Below are positions 7,318-17,269 of a DNA stretch of 64,000 bases, piece after piece. Location of the stretch: positions 1,364,001-1,428,000 of the forward strand of contig OZ240684.1 of assembly GCA_965199175.1 (NCBI GenBank). Direction: 5' to 3'. The notes under the pieces are model-generated. The model did no database searches, was not told where the DNA came from, and worked only from the letters and a program-made list of their open reading frames with translations. Made by a program: the position numbers and the translations under genes. Each line of letters begins with the position of its first letter. The stretch's first letter is position 1. The stretch comes from G963923945 sp965199175. Its GTDB lineage: Bacteria; Pseudomonadota; Alphaproteobacteria; G963923945.

Positions 7318-9651
7318 TTAGCCAATCAGTTTCTGCCACCATCCGGTCTTTTTTTCACCCTGAGACGACACAGATGATCTTTCAGGTGCCGGCTCATGGG
7401 GGTCAGAAAGGGAGGAAGATTGAGAATCCAAATTTGAAGCAGTACTCCGGGAGACCCGGGATTTCGGAGATCGCGGAGATTTTCCCGAAGCCGTACGGCG
7501 ACGACGCGGCCTTTTTCCGGTTGGGGACCCTTTTTCTTCAGGACCAGCGGCTACATCCCCGGTTTCAGGGGGAGCAGCATCATGACCGTTTGCCTGATTA
7601 ACCGGGCTGTCATCTGCATTGCCTTCCTCAGGAGGAGAGGGAGTCGATACCGCCTCCGGGTTTTGGTCCGGGTTTTGGTCCGTTGCTGCTGCATGGGGAC
7701 GACGACGCCCCCCGCGTTTGCCACGACGGCGCGGACGCCGCTCTGGTCGTCTGGCTTCTGCTTCAGGATTGATACCCGGATCGTCGCCTGCTCCCTCGTC
7801 TGGTGACCCATCCGTGACTTCCTGGCTATCCCCTGAGGCTCGGTGAACAACAGAGCCAGACCTCTGAGATCCAGACTTCTGAGATCCAGAATTCGCAGAT
7901 CCAGACCTGGGAACCGATGAAGAATCAGCACGCCCAACCGTGGTTTTTGAGTACCCCGGTGACTCGACATCAACCCGATAATCAGATTCAACCATACCGG
8001 CTTCACTGACAATCACAATGCGCACGCTGTAACGCTGTTCAATATCAACAATGCGGGAACGCTTTTCGTTGAGCATATGCTCAGATAATCTCTCCGGCAA
8101 AAAAGCCGTCACAACACCACCGTTTCTGGCGGCAACCGATTGATCCTCCAAAATGCGCAAAATCTGCATTCCCAGGGAATCAATAGAGCGAATGGCTCCA
8201 CTCCCCTTACAGGATGGACAGATGGTTGTACTCGTCTCCCCGAGGCTGGGACGCAATCGCTGCCGTGACATTTCTAACAAACCGAACATACTCAGCTTCC
8301 CTACCTGGGTCCGGGCACGATCAGTTTTCAAGGCCTCCTTAAACTGGCTTTCAACACGATTTTGATTGTGACGCTCATTCATATCAATGAAATCAATCAC
8401 AATCAGCCCGGCTAAATCCCGTAAACGTAATTGCCAGGCAATTTCCTCCGCCGCCTCCAGATTGGTCCTGAGAGCGGTTTCCTCAATACTGCGCTCCCTG
8501 GTGGCCCGCCCGGAATTAACATCAATCGCAACCAGAGCTTCGGTCTGATTGATGATCAGATAACCACCGGATTGCAAATCGACCCGCGGAGCAAAAATAG
8601 AATCAAGCTGTTGCTCGACATTATACTGACGAAACAGAGGAACCGTTTTTTCTTTGTACAGCTTAACCCGTTTGGCATAGCTGGGCATCAGCATCCGCAT
8701 GGTCTCTTTGGCCACCCGATAGGCAGATTCCTCATTCACCAGAACCTCTTCCATCTCCCGGTTATAGAGATCCCGGATGCTGCGCTTGATCAAATCGCCT
8801 TCTTCATTGATTAAACAAGGGGCGGTGGATTGCAAAGTACGTTCGCGAATTTCCCCCCAAAGACGCATCAGATAACTGTAGTCACGGCGAATTTCAGTTT
8901 TCGTACGGCTTTGACCGGCCGTGCGCACAATCACTGCCATGCCTTCAGGGATATCCAGGCTATCCATAATCAGCCGGATTTTCCGGCGATCATTGATGTT
9001 ACTGATTTTTCTCGAAACACCCCCACCGCGCAACGCATTGGGCATCAAAACACAATAACGCCCGGCCAAAGATAACCGGGTTGTCAGCGCAGCCCCTTTC
9101 GCGCCACGTTCCTCCTTGACAATCTGAACCAGCATAATCTGGTTGCGCCTGATAACTTCCTGAATCCGGTAACGTCGGGCAGCAGCCCTGGGACGCATGG
9201 CCGGTTGCGCATCCGAATCCAGCCCGGCATCATCCTGATCCGTATCCGACTCAGACAAATCCGGGGAAGAATCGTGATCAAGGCCATTATGCTCTTCTGA
9301 ATGGAAATCGGGATGATCAATATCCCCGTCATTCTCATCAGATTGCTGGTCCTGGTCCGCATCCTGACCGGCATCCTGAGCCGACGCATCATCCCGGTCA
9401 GCAATCGGAATTTTATAATAATCCGGGTGAATATCGTTAAACGGCAAAAAGCCATCACGATGACCACCGTAATCCACAAAAGCAGCCTGTAAAGAGGCTT
9501 CAACCCGGACAATCTTAGCCAGATAAATATTGCCCTTTAACGGCTTATGGATAACAGATTCGTGATCAAATTCCCTGATCACACCGTCTGAAATGACGGC
9601 AACCCGGGCTTCTTCGGGGTAAGAAGCATCGATTAAAAGTCTTTTCGACAT
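7318..9651 (-). CDS. rne: Ribonuclease E/G family endoribonuclease
   Basis: RNase E, the main mRNA-decay and rRNA/tRNA-processing endonuclease and degradosome scaffold; 777 residues from the ATG at 9651, preceded by AGGAG. The N-terminal MSKRLLIDASYPEEARVAV is typical. The S1 domain is interrupted by an Asp/Glu/Gln-rich insert at about residues 82-155. The catalytic DNase-I-like part has the two Mg-binding aspartates in LVAIDVNSGR (about Asp377) and LIVIDFIDM (about Asp420). The Zn-link is CPSCKGSG (about residues 478-481). The C-terminal third is disordered, with basic stretches such as RRPRRRGKRGGRRRP for RNA binding, and ends in the WWQKLIG tail seen in alphaproteobacterial RNase E. A long leader lies upstream; in other bacteria rne is autoregulated through its 5' UTR, not shown here. 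Confidence 0.95.
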   Translation of the reverse strand: MSKRLLIDASYPEEARVAVISDGVIREFDHESVIHKPLKGNIYLAKIVRVEASLQAAFVDYGGHRDGFLPFNDIHPDYYKIPIADRDDASAQDAGQDADQDQQSDENDGDIDHPDFHSEEHNGLDHDSSPDLSESDTDQDDAGLDSDAQPAMRPRAAARRYRIQEVIRRNQIMLVQIVKEERGAKGAALTTRLSLAGRYCVLMPNALRGGGVSRKISNINDRRKIRLIMDSLDIPEGMAVIVRTAGQSRTKTEIRRDYSYLMRLWGEIRERTLQSTAPCLINEEGDLIKRSIRDLYNREMEEVLVNEESAYRVAKETMRMLMPSYAKRVKLYKEKTVPLFRQYNVEQQLDSIFAPRVDLQSGGYLIINQTEALVAIDVNSGRATRERSIEETALRTNLEAAEEIAWQLRLRDLAGLIVIDFIDMNERHNQNRVESQFKEALKTDRARTQVGKLSMFGLLEMSRQRLRPSLGETSTTICPSCKGSGAIRSIDSLGMQILRILEDQSVAARNGGVVTAFLPERLSEHMLNEKRSRIVDIEQRYSVRIVIVSEAGMVESDYRVDVESPGYSKTTVGRADSSSVPRSGSANSGSQKSGSQRSGSVVHRASGDSQEVTDGSPDEGAGDDPGINPEAEARRPERRPRRRGKRGGRRRPHAAATDQNPDQNPEAVSTPSPPEEGNADDSPVNQANGHDAAPPETGDVAAGPEEKGSPTGKRPRRRRTASGKSPRSPKSRVSRSTASNLDSQSSSLSDPHEPAPERSSVSSQGEKKTGWWQKLIG

Positions 9652-9970
9652 CAAAAACAGATCTCCTGGCCGCACTGATAAAACTGGAGATCACAGTTCC
9701 AACAACAGGAAAACGGATCTCACCAGAACAAAGCGCAGCATATAAAAGCGATACCACCGACCCCAATCGCCGCCATATCGCACAGCAATCGGAAACAGAA
9801 CAGCAACAATCCAGCCAGGCCGGGAGCATTCGATCATTCATCATCGGATATATCGCAATCGATTAACATCAATCTTTAATCTTCAAAGCAGCCGCCCCCA
9901 AATCAGTCCGACAATCCATAAGCCGGAGACTTAAACAATCAGGCATCACTGCTCACATATTGGTTAAAAT

Positions 9971-10034
9971 ATTCTGTGGTTAAGACATTCTGTGGTTAAG
10001 ACATTCTGTGGTTAAGACATTCTGTGGTTAAGAC
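9971..10034. repeat. Tandem repeat, 16 bp x 4
   Basis: Four identical copies of ATTCTGTGGTTAAGAC, preceded by a half copy at 9961-9970. On the minus strand each copy reads TTAACCACAG, so four evenly spaced TTAACCA elements face rne. Confidence 0.9.
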
Positions 10035-10230
10035 ATTCATTCAAAAACCAGGTTGAGAGTTAAACTATACGTTCAAAAGTCACCCAAAAATCACCCAAAC
10101 ACCCGAATATCACTGAAATAACCCCTCCGGGATCAATCCGGATACCCACATATCACGCGTAAATTTTATTACCCACATTCCTGTTTATTGCCCGCACCTG
10201 TTTATCACTCATACATTCTGCCCGCCGGCA

Positions 10231-10274
10231 TGTCTGTTTGAAGACACAATTTTGTCTGTTTGAAGACACAATTT
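10231..10274. repeat. Tandem repeat, 22 bp x 2
   Basis: Two identical adjacent copies of a unit starting TGTCTGTTTGAAGACACAAT, followed by shorter degenerate GACACAACC copies to about 10335. Confidence 0.85.
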
Positions 10275-10685
10275 AAAGACACAACCTTTTAAGGACACAA
10301 CCTTCAAAAAGAGACAATCCTCAAAAACACAACCCGCATGTCGGCCCGGGGGAAAAGATCAAAAAAAAACACATCGCCAAGAAAAACGAAAAAATAACCT
10401 GCTGAGGGAAAAAATAACCCGCTTAAAAACCGGTATCTGAAAAACCAACAGTATCTTTCGTTCCTACACCAACATTCTGTGCCAACGCAAGCAGCAATTC
10501 TTCATCCTGATTTTGTTTATAAATCCTTCTCGACCACAGATATGACATATTATACGATAAAAAACACAAGATGTTGTTTTTTATGCATCATAATATTGTG
10601 ATCAGTCATCTTCCGATTCATCCATCAGGATTAACCAACTTGTCATGATTCATACTGACATAATGACCCATATGTCACGGTTGAT

Positions 10686-12005
10686 ATGATCCACACATCA
10701 CGGCTGATATATCACCATATGGCTGAAACAGGATTGTTTTTTCTGACATGGTGCATCAAGACCCATGGCATCAGAACATCTGCCGGTTTTTGGCTGGCGA
10801 TTGGTGCTGTTTTATGCGTTGTCTTGCCCGCTGGTCCACTCATTGGAACACTGGCCCGGGCTGCAGACCAGGCCGTCATTGAAAAAATTCGTTTCGGTGA
10901 ACACCCCAACCAAACCAGAATTGTCCTTGATTTATCAACTCCGGCGACATTTTCATCCTTCCAGCTTGATACACCGCATCGGGTGGTTGTGGACATTCGC
11001 AACGCCACATGGAATCTCAATAAAAACACCCCAGTGGATGGTCTGGTCACCGGGTACCGAACCGGAACCTTTCGTCCCGGAGTCGCCCGGTTGGTCCTGG
11101 AAACCGCCGGGCCGATTCGTATTCTGCGCTCTTTTACATTGCCTGCTGACCCAACGAACCGTCACCGGATTGTCCTTGATATCGGGCCGGCCAGCCGAAC
11201 CTCCCCCCAGGACAACCAGGTCAACACCCTCCCGGCCCCCACCGGAAACAATCCGGTCCCTCTCTACCGCCCGCAAGCATCACCACGATCAAAAAACCAA
11301 AAACAAACCCCACAAAAAAAACCCATGGTGGTCATTGATGCCGGACACGGAGGGGCCGACCCCGGAGCAATCAGCACAAGCGGCCGTTATGAAAAACATA
11401 TTACATTGTCTATGGCCAAAGAACTGAAACAGATCCTGATCAAAACCGGACGCTACCGGGCAACCCTGACCCGCAACAGCGATCAATTCCTCCGTCTGCG
11501 TGATCGAATCGCTATCGCACGCGATGCCGATGCGGATGTTTTCCTCTCAATCCATGCCGATAGTATTAAAAATCCTCAAATAAGAGGTCTTTCTGTTTAT
11601 ACCTTATCAGAGCAATCTTCAGACAAAGAGGCCGAAGCCCTGGCCAAACGCGAAAATAAAGCGGACCTCATCGCCGGGGTTGACCTCACAGGCGAAAGTG
11701 CCGAAGTCACCAGTATCCTGATTGATCTGGCCCAACGGCAAACAATGAATGAGTCGGCCTATCTGGCCGAATATCTGATTAAAACCCTGGGGCGTCATAC
11801 CAAACTGCTCAGACGCACCCATCGTTTTGCCGGTTTTGCGGTCTTAAAAGCACCCGATGTCCCATCGATTTTGATTGAGCTGGGCTATCTTTCCAACCCC
11901 AAGGATGAGAGGCTTCTTTTCAGCAAAAAACACCGGGCTCAGCTCGCCAAAGGAATTGTAAAGGGGCTTGACGATTATTTTAAATGGCGCCAACAACTCC
12001 GGTAA
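10686..12005 (+). CDS. N-acetylmuramoyl-L-alanine amidase with AMIN domain (AmiC-like)
   Basis: Periplasmic zinc amidase of up to 439 residues that cleaves the amide between muramic acid and stem peptide, used in daughter-cell separation. N-terminal hydrophobic signal (FWLAIGAVLCVVLPAGPLIGTLARAADQ), then an AMIN domain (about 60-150: IRFGEHPNQTRIVLDLS...HRVVVDIRNATW) for septal peptidoglycan targeting, a Pro/Gln/Lys linker, and Amidase_3 from about residue 215. Zinc and catalytic motifs: VVIDAGHGGADPGAI, YEKHITLSMA, FLSIHADS and SILIELGYLSN. Start is uncertain: ATG 10686 or ATG 10719, both with poor ribosome-binding sites. It precedes PBP1A on the same strand, as in many alphaproteobacteria. 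Confidence 0.92.
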   Translation: MIHTSRLIYHHMAETGLFFLTWCIKTHGIRTSAGFWLAIGAVLCVVLPAGPLIGTLARAADQAVIEKIRFGEHPNQTRIVLDLSTPATFSSFQLDTPHRVVVDIRNATWNLNKNTPVDGLVTGYRTGTFRPGVARLVLETAGPIRILRSFTLPADPTNRHRIVLDIGPASRTSPQDNQVNTLPAPTGNNPVPLYRPQASPRSKNQKQTPQKKPMVVIDAGHGGADPGAISTSGRYEKHITLSMAKELKQILIKTGRYRATLTRNSDQFLRLRDRIAIARDADADVFLSIHADSIKNPQIRGLSVYTLSEQSSDKEAEALAKRENKADLIAGVDLTGESAEVTSILIDLAQRQTMNESAYLAEYLIKTLGRHTKLLRRTHRFAGFAVLKAPDVPSILIELGYLSNPKDERLLFSKKHRAQLAKGIVKGLDDYFKWRQQLR

Positions 12006-12039
12006 CCATTCGGCAAAGAGATACATGGCCGTGAAACAC

Positions 12040-12087
12040 ACAGCATATGAAATACAAAGCATATGAGATACACAGCATATGAGATAA
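12040..12087. repeat. Tandem repeat, 16 bp x 3
   Basis: Three near-identical copies of ACAGCATATGARATAC in the gap between the amidase and PBP1A genes. No hairpin potential beyond the CATATG palindrome inside each unit. Confidence 0.85.
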
Positions 12088-12109
12088 TGTGATCAGATCC
12101 CTGGTATCT

Positions 12110-12133
12110 GTATCATGTTTTGTATCATGTTTT
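12110..12133. repeat. Tandem repeat, 12 bp x 2
   Basis: GTATCATGTTTT occurs twice head to tail upstream of the PBP1A gene. A second small duplication (ATAATCGCTCCA type) follows around 12200-12230. Confidence 0.7.
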
Positions 12134-12263
12134 GGCCATATTGATCTTGCCCGATAAAGACATGTCCAGATCCCTATAAAAACGACACATCCATGTCACA
12201 ATCGCTCCACGTTATAATCGCTCCATTGACTGAAATCAGTCCCCGAAACCGGCGGGAATATTG

Positions 12264-14735
12264 ATGCGCTTCCTGTTAAAATTAACGGCTTTTTTCCTCA
12301 GCATAATCCTGTTGACGGTCGCTGCTGTTGGCGGTCTTGGTCTTTATGCTCTCTACCGTTATGGCCGTGATGTCCCGGAATATAAGCAGCTTGCCAATTA
12401 TGAACCGCCGACTGCGACCCGTATCCATGCCGGTGATGGTCGTCTTCTGGCTGAATTTGCTCATGAAAAACGGGTTTTCGTCCCGGTTGAGGCGACCCCC
12501 AGACAGTTGATTCAAGCATTTTTATCGGCTGAGGATAAAACCTTCTATCGTCATGCCGGGGTTGATTTTCCGGGTATTGCCCAGGCTGCTCTGACCAATC
12601 TCCTCAATATCGGGAGCAATAAACGCCCCAGAGGAGCCTCAACCATCACCCAACAGGTTGCTAAGAATTTTCTTCTCACCAACGAAGTCTCAATCGAACG
12701 CAAAATTAAGGAAATCATCCTTGCTTTCCGGATTGAGCGGGCGTTCGATAAAGATCATATTCTCGAACTCTATCTAAACGAAATTTATCTTGGTAAAGGT
12801 TCTTACGGGGTGGCCAGTGCTGCCCTCAATTACTTTGATAAACCACTCAGCCAGTTGACACTGGCCGAATCAGCTTACCTGGCCGCCTTACCAAAAGGAC
12901 CCAACAATTATCACCCCATCAAACGCCATGAGGCTGCAGTCACCCGGCGTAACTGGGTCATCGGACGCATGCTGGAAGACGGCTGGATCAACCAGGCCGA
13001 AGCGGAAAATGCCCGGGCTGAACCCCTGATTGCGCGACAACCCAGTGATACCAGCGCAACCAAAGCAGATTATTTTCTCCAGGAGGTCCGGAACACATTG
13101 GTCTCCCTTTATGGGGAAAGCACCCTTTACGAAGGTGGCCTGTCTGTACGCACATCTCTTGACCCTGCCCTGCAAGATGTTGCTGACCGGGTTTTGCGGG
13201 CCGGTCTGATCGCCTATGACCGCCGTCATGGTTGGCGGGGAGCATTCGGAACAATCAATCCGGGCCCGGGATGGCGGAATCGTCTGGTCAGTTTCCCCCC
13301 CCCACCGGGGCTGAGAAACTGGCGTCTGGCGGTGGTCTTAAAGGCCGGGCAAGATCAGGCCCGTATCGGGTTTGATGATGGCTCGGTGGGGAATATCCCA
13401 CGCCGTGAGCTTGCATGGGCACGTCAACATTTACCAGATAATCGTTTAGGGGATTGGATTTCCCATACCAGCCAGGCCATTCGGCCCGGCGATGTGATTG
13501 CGGTCGAAAAAGTGGACGGGTATGAACGCATCCTGCCTGGAGACAGCAACCAAACCGAATATGTCGCCTATCCGGAGAACAGCTATGGCCTGCGTCAAAT
13601 TCCTGATATTGGCGGTGCCCTGGTTGCGCTGGACCCTCACACTGGCCGTGTTCTGGCAATATCGGGAGGATATGATTACACAATCAGCCAATTTAACCGG
13701 GCAACTCAGGCCAAACGCCAGCCAGGCTCTGCCTTTAAGCCGTTTGTCTATCTGGCCGCCCTCAATGAGGGATATACCCCTTCAACGCTGATCCTCGATG
13801 CGCCTTTTGTCATTGATCAGGGGCCAGGCCTGGGGAAATGGAAACCAGCCAACTATACCAGGAAATTTTACGGACCCAGCCCCATGCGGCTGGGTATCGA
13901 GAAATCACGTAATCTCATGACTGTGCGTCTGGCCCAGACATTGGGTATGTCCAGGATTCGCGATTATGCACAGAATTTTGGCCTGGATGACACGATGTCG
14001 GAACATCTTTCTATGGCTTTGGGAGCCAGTGAAACCACACTCATGAAACTCACCACAGCCTATGCCATGCTTGCCAATGGCGGCAAAAAAATCCTCCCCA
14101 GCCTGATTGACCGGATTCAGGATCGTCACGGGAAAACCATCTTTCGTCATGACAACCGGGATTGCCCGGATTGTCGGCAAAATTTTACCGATGATTTTGC
14201 AGCCGTACCCAGCATCCCCGACAATCGGGAGCAGGTGACCGACCCTGCCTCGGCTTACCAAATCGTTTCCATGTTGCAAGGTGTTGTCGAACGAGGAACC
14301 GGACGGCGCATCCGGGCAGTCGGTAAGCCGCTGGCCGGAAAAACCGGAACCACCAATCAAAATATTGATACATGGTTTATTGGCTTTTCTCCTGATCTGG
14401 CGGTTGGCATCTATGTTGGGTTTGATCAGCCATCCTCCCTGGGCGATCAAGAGACCGGATCGACAGTTGCCGCACCGATTTTCCGCGATTTCATGACCGA
14501 AGCCCTAAAAGAAAAACCGGGTATCCCATTCCGGGTTCCCAAAGGGGTGCGGCTGGTTCGTGTGCATGCGACCACCGGACTGCCCGCTCAGTCGGGTGAT
14601 TATCCGGTTATTCTGGAGGCCTTTCGCCCCGGAACCGAACCCAGCAGCCAGGATGCGGTTATCCGGGGCCGCAATGGTCCGGTATCAGGTCCTGACAACA
14701 CATCACCGGTTGACGTGCCAAGTGGCCTGTATTAG
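12264..14735 (+). CDS. mrcA: Penicillin-binding protein 1A (bifunctional transglycosylase/transpeptidase)
   Basis: Class A PBP of 823 residues that polymerises and cross-links peptidoglycan. One N-terminal transmembrane helix (LTAFFLSIILLTVAAVGGLGLYALY). Glycosyltransferase GT51 motifs: EDKTFYRHAGVDF, RGASTITQQVAKNFLL and KIKEIILAFRIE. A PBP1A-type OB insert lies between the two catalytic domains. Transpeptidase motifs: SAFK (Ser489), SRN (in EKSRNLMTVRL) and KTGTT (about Lys693). The start is ATG 12264, three bases after an in-frame TTG. It lies between the amidase and prfB. Confidence 0.95.
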   Translation: MRFLLKLTAFFLSIILLTVAAVGGLGLYALYRYGRDVPEYKQLANYEPPTATRIHAGDGRLLAEFAHEKRVFVPVEATPRQLIQAFLSAEDKTFYRHAGVDFPGIAQAALTNLLNIGSNKRPRGASTITQQVAKNFLLTNEVSIERKIKEIILAFRIERAFDKDHILELYLNEIYLGKGSYGVASAALNYFDKPLSQLTLAESAYLAALPKGPNNYHPIKRHEAAVTRRNWVIGRMLEDGWINQAEAENARAEPLIARQPSDTSATKADYFLQEVRNTLVSLYGESTLYEGGLSVRTSLDPALQDVADRVLRAGLIAYDRRHGWRGAFGTINPGPGWRNRLVSFPPPPGLRNWRLAVVLKAGQDQARIGFDDGSVGNIPRRELAWARQHLPDNRLGDWISHTSQAIRPGDVIAVEKVDGYERILPGDSNQTEYVAYPENSYGLRQIPDIGGALVALDPHTGRVLAISGGYDYTISQFNRATQAKRQPGSAFKPFVYLAALNEGYTPSTLILDAPFVIDQGPGLGKWKPANYTRKFYGPSPMRLGIEKSRNLMTVRLAQTLGMSRIRDYAQNFGLDDTMSEHLSMALGASETTLMKLTTAYAMLANGGKKILPSLIDRIQDRHGKTIFRHDNRDCPDCRQNFTDDFAAVPSIPDNREQVTDPASAYQIVSMLQGVVERGTGRRIRAVGKPLAGKTGTTNQNIDTWFIGFSPDLAVGIYVGFDQPSSLGDQETGSTVAAPIFRDFMTEALKEKPGIPFRVPKGVRLVRVHATTGLPAQSGDYPVILEAFRPGTEPSSQDAVIRGRNGPVSGPDNTSPVDVPSGLY

Positions 14736-14855
14736 TCACTGATTGGCCTGTACCCTCCGATGCGACATCTTTCTTCGGATATCATCGCTCGTTTTGAGCC
14801 AACCGTTTTTAAGCACTCATTTCTACCGGACCAATCTTTTGTATGAGGATTTGTT

Positions 14856-15957
14856 ATGCGCACTGAATACCAGGCTGTTATTGAAGACATCCAGCAGTCT
14901 CTGGAACTGCTAAGGAGGCGTCTTTGATTGGTCCAATGCTCTCCAGCGTCTTGAATGTCTCAACAACAAAGTTGAAGACAGCACACTCTGGGATGATCCG
15001 GTAACCGCCCGCATCATCATGCAGGAACGCACCAGCCTTGAAACAGCCATTGGTGCGTGCCGTGATGTTGAGAAGAATTTTGAAGATCTGCGCGGTCTGC
15101 TGACCCTGGCTATTGAGGAAAAGGACTCCAAATTCGAAGCCGAAGCACATGCAGATCTGATCACTCTGCGCGACCAGGTAGCCAGAATGTGTCTGGAAAG
15201 CATGCTGTCTGGTGAAGCCGATGGAAATGACTGTTACCTGGAAATCCATGCCGGAGCCGGGGGCACCGAAGCCCAGGACTGGGCAGAAATGCTCCTGCGA
15301 ATGTATCTGCGCTGGGCTGAACGTCGCGGGTATCGAATTGATTGGCTGGAAGAAAGTGGAGGTGATGAAGCTGGCTTAAAATCAGTGACCATCCGCATTG
15401 ACGGGGATCGTTCCTATGGCTGGTTGAAAACTGAATCAGGGATTCATCGCCTGGTGCGTATTTCACCTTTTGATTCCAGTTCGCGGCGTCACACCAGCTT
15501 TGCTTCGGTCAACTGCTACCCGGTCATTGATGACAGTATTGAGATTGAGATCAAAGATAAGGATTTGCGTACAGATACCTATCGGGCTTCAGGAGCGGGT
15601 GGTCAGCATGTCAACAAAACCGATAGTGCGGTTCGAATCACCCATTTGCCTTCCGGGATCTTTGTCCAGTGCCAGAGCAATCGTTCCCAACATCGCAACC
15701 GGGCCGCAGCAATGGATATGCTCAAAGCACGGCTTTATGAAATCGAACTACGCAAACGCGAAGACGCGGCCCGGGCCGAACGTGGCACCAAGGCCGACAT
15801 CGCCTGGGGGCACCAAATTCGCTCTTATGTTCTCCATCCCTATCAAATGGTCAAAGACTTACGGACCGGGGTCGAGGTCGGGAATGCCAGTGCGGTTCTG
15901 GACGGCGACATTGACCCCTTTCTGGAAGCCGCCCTGGCCGGCGATTCCAAAACATAA
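14856..15957 (+). CDS. prfB: Peptide chain release factor 2 (programmed +1 frameshift)
   Basis: RF2, releasing peptides at UGA and UAA. The gene is in two frames: 14856-14924 encodes 23 residues (MRTEYQAVIEDIQQSLELLRRRL) and is followed by in-frame TGA at 14925-14927. Skipping T14925 joins it to the second frame (DWSNALQRLECLNN...), giving 366 residues, the normal RF2 length. The recognition tripeptide SPF is at about 203-205 and the catalytic GGQ at about 248-250 (GAGGQHVNKTDSAVR). The start has GAGGA six bases upstream. This is ordinary prfB autoregulation, not a broken gene: low RF2 slows UGA reading and promotes the shift. Confidence 0.96.
14913..14927 (+). promoter_or_regulatory. prfB programmed +1 frameshift site
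   Basis: AGGAGG, then CGT, then CTT TGA: a Shine-Dalgarno-like stimulator three bases before the slippery CTT codon and the UGA stop, the same spacing as in E. coli prfB (AGGGGG, UAU, CUU UGA). The base after UGA is T rather than the common C. Confidence 0.95.
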
Positions 15958-16651
15958 ACAACCAGAAACGTAAAAATACAAAGGCAATGATATGAAAATG
16001 CTTTCGGGTAAAACCAGCCGGCACCTCTTCTCATATCCCCCTTTCTACACCAAAAAGACCTGTACCCTTACCTGATATGGTCATCAGAAACCAAAGGACC
16101 TTTGTAAAAACAGAGCCGGGACCAAAACATACAAAACCAATAGTGCTTTTTGATACAGCATATAACCAATAATTCACGATTCTTTGATGTGTTTTAATAA
16201 TAAACAATTTACCTTTAGTTGTATATTGTGTTAGTATTTCGGTTGGTTTATTAAAGTACGATATGTTTCCAATGGAACATGTTTTGCGCAATGTTTTGCA
16301 ACATGTTGCGCAGCTATGTGCGGTTGTATACGTGTCTTTTGTTATCAACCAGGAGAGCGGATTTATTGTTGAATGAAAAAATCCCCCCATCCTCTATTCA
16401 ACCGCTTATTTCATAATATGAAACCTCTTTTACGTACTTTATGAAACCTTTTTTACTTACCTAAGGTATAGTTCTGAATATATTTTACCTAAATATATTT
16501 AATAAGGGTTTTCACCTGAATATGTTTTAAAAGTTACGTCGTCTCATATCTGGTACCTGTTATGGTGATTAACGAGGAAATATTCTTACACAATGATATC
16601 TGTAACCGGATCACTGACCTGGCGACGTAAAACTATGGAAAGATTTTCTCA
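15958..16651. other. AT-rich intergenic region prfB / cold-shock gene
   Basis: About 690 bases with no convincing gene. It holds a strong dyad at 16285-16312, a duplicated TATGAAACCT...TTTTAC segment near 16420-16460, and further AATATATTT-type repeats to 16530. The last 150-200 bases could be a structured cold-shock leader; that is inference from the family. Confidence 0.45.
16285..16312. other. Inverted repeat (TGCGCAA ... TTGCGCA)
   Basis: Arms TGCGCAATGTT and AACA-tg-TTGCGCA around TTGC, with an inner perfect palindrome GCAACATGTTGC (16298-16309). No T-run follows, so a terminator is unlikely; a regulator site or structured RNA is possible. Confidence 0.35.
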
Positions 16652-17269
16652 ATGACTACGTTTCCACTTATTCCGGATCATCCTGATCCTTCAGAGGACC
16701 ACACGCAAACTGCCGGAGGAGAAACTGCCCACGGCTTGACAGGAAGTATCGGCGCAACCGCTGAGGTCGCTCACGGCCAGGTCAAATGGTTCAATATTGA
16801 AAAAGGGTATGGCTTTATTGTCCCGGAAAAAAGTCCTAAAGACGCTTTTCTCCATGTTTCTGTTTTGAAACGTCACGGCATTGAGAATATCAAAAACGGA
16901 ACAACAGTCACATTTATGATGCGCCCGGGACGCGGAGGGCCTGAGGTTGCTGAAATTCTCGAAATTGACGAAAGCACTGCCGGAGAAGAAGAAGAAGAAA
17001 CCAACCGCAACAGAAGAAGTGCCGATGATGTCGATACATTGATGAAAGATGCCAAACTGGTTGAGGGCTATGTCAAATGGTTCAATCCCAGCAAAGGCTA
17101 TGGCTTTATGGTGCCTTCAGATGGTTCCCGTGATATCTTCATTCATATGTCGCTGATGCGCCAGCATGGCATCGACAATTTGATTCCGGATCAAAAAATT
17201 ACCGCTTTCACGATTGATGGTCCAAAGGGACCCGAAGCAATCAAAATATCAGAAATCCGCCATATTTGA
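16652..17269 (+). CDS. Tandem two-domain cold-shock protein
   Basis: 205 residues with two cold-shock (OB-fold) domains: about residues 46-112 (GQVKWFNIEKGYGFIVPE...DAFLHVSVL) and about 138-204 (GYVKWFNPSKGYGFMVPS...DIFIHMSLM). Both keep RNP1 (KGYGFI/M) and RNP2 (FLHVS, FIHMS). A 25-residue acidic linker (EEEEETNRNRRSADDVD) separates them and the first 45 residues look disordered. Double-CSD proteins are common in alphaproteobacteria and act as RNA chaperones or stress regulators. A long AT-rich leader lies upstream. It is monocistronic as far as visible. Confidence 0.92.
   Translation: MTTFPLIPDHPDPSEDHTQTAGGETAHGLTGSIGATAEVAHGQVKWFNIEKGYGFIVPEKSPKDAFLHVSVLKRHGIENIKNGTTVTFMMRPGRGGPEVAEILEIDESTAGEEEEETNRNRRSADDVDTLMKDAKLVEGYVKWFNPSKGYGFMVPSDGSRDIFIHMSLMRQHGIDNLIPDQKITAFTIDGPKGPEAIKISEIRHI

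Larger units (their letters stand above)
9652..10685. other. 1.03 kb divergent intergenic region rne / amidase
   Basis: No convincing gene on either strand. AT-rich, with several tandem repeats (9971-10034, 10231-10274) and weaker ones (CACCCAAA and GGACACAACC types at 10080-10330). It must hold both promoters and the rne leader. No tRNA or known riboswitch fold was recognised. Confidence 0.5.

Noticed and set aside
14856..15018. prfB as a broken gene or one starting at the internal ATG 15019
   Set aside because: The stop at codon 24 is the programmed frameshift site with the correct stimulator; the joined product has normal RF2 length.
16031..16390. Minus-strand open frame of 119 residues downstream of prfB
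   Set aside because: Composition typical of random AT-rich DNA, no ribosome-binding site and no domain; it spans a dyad and repeats.
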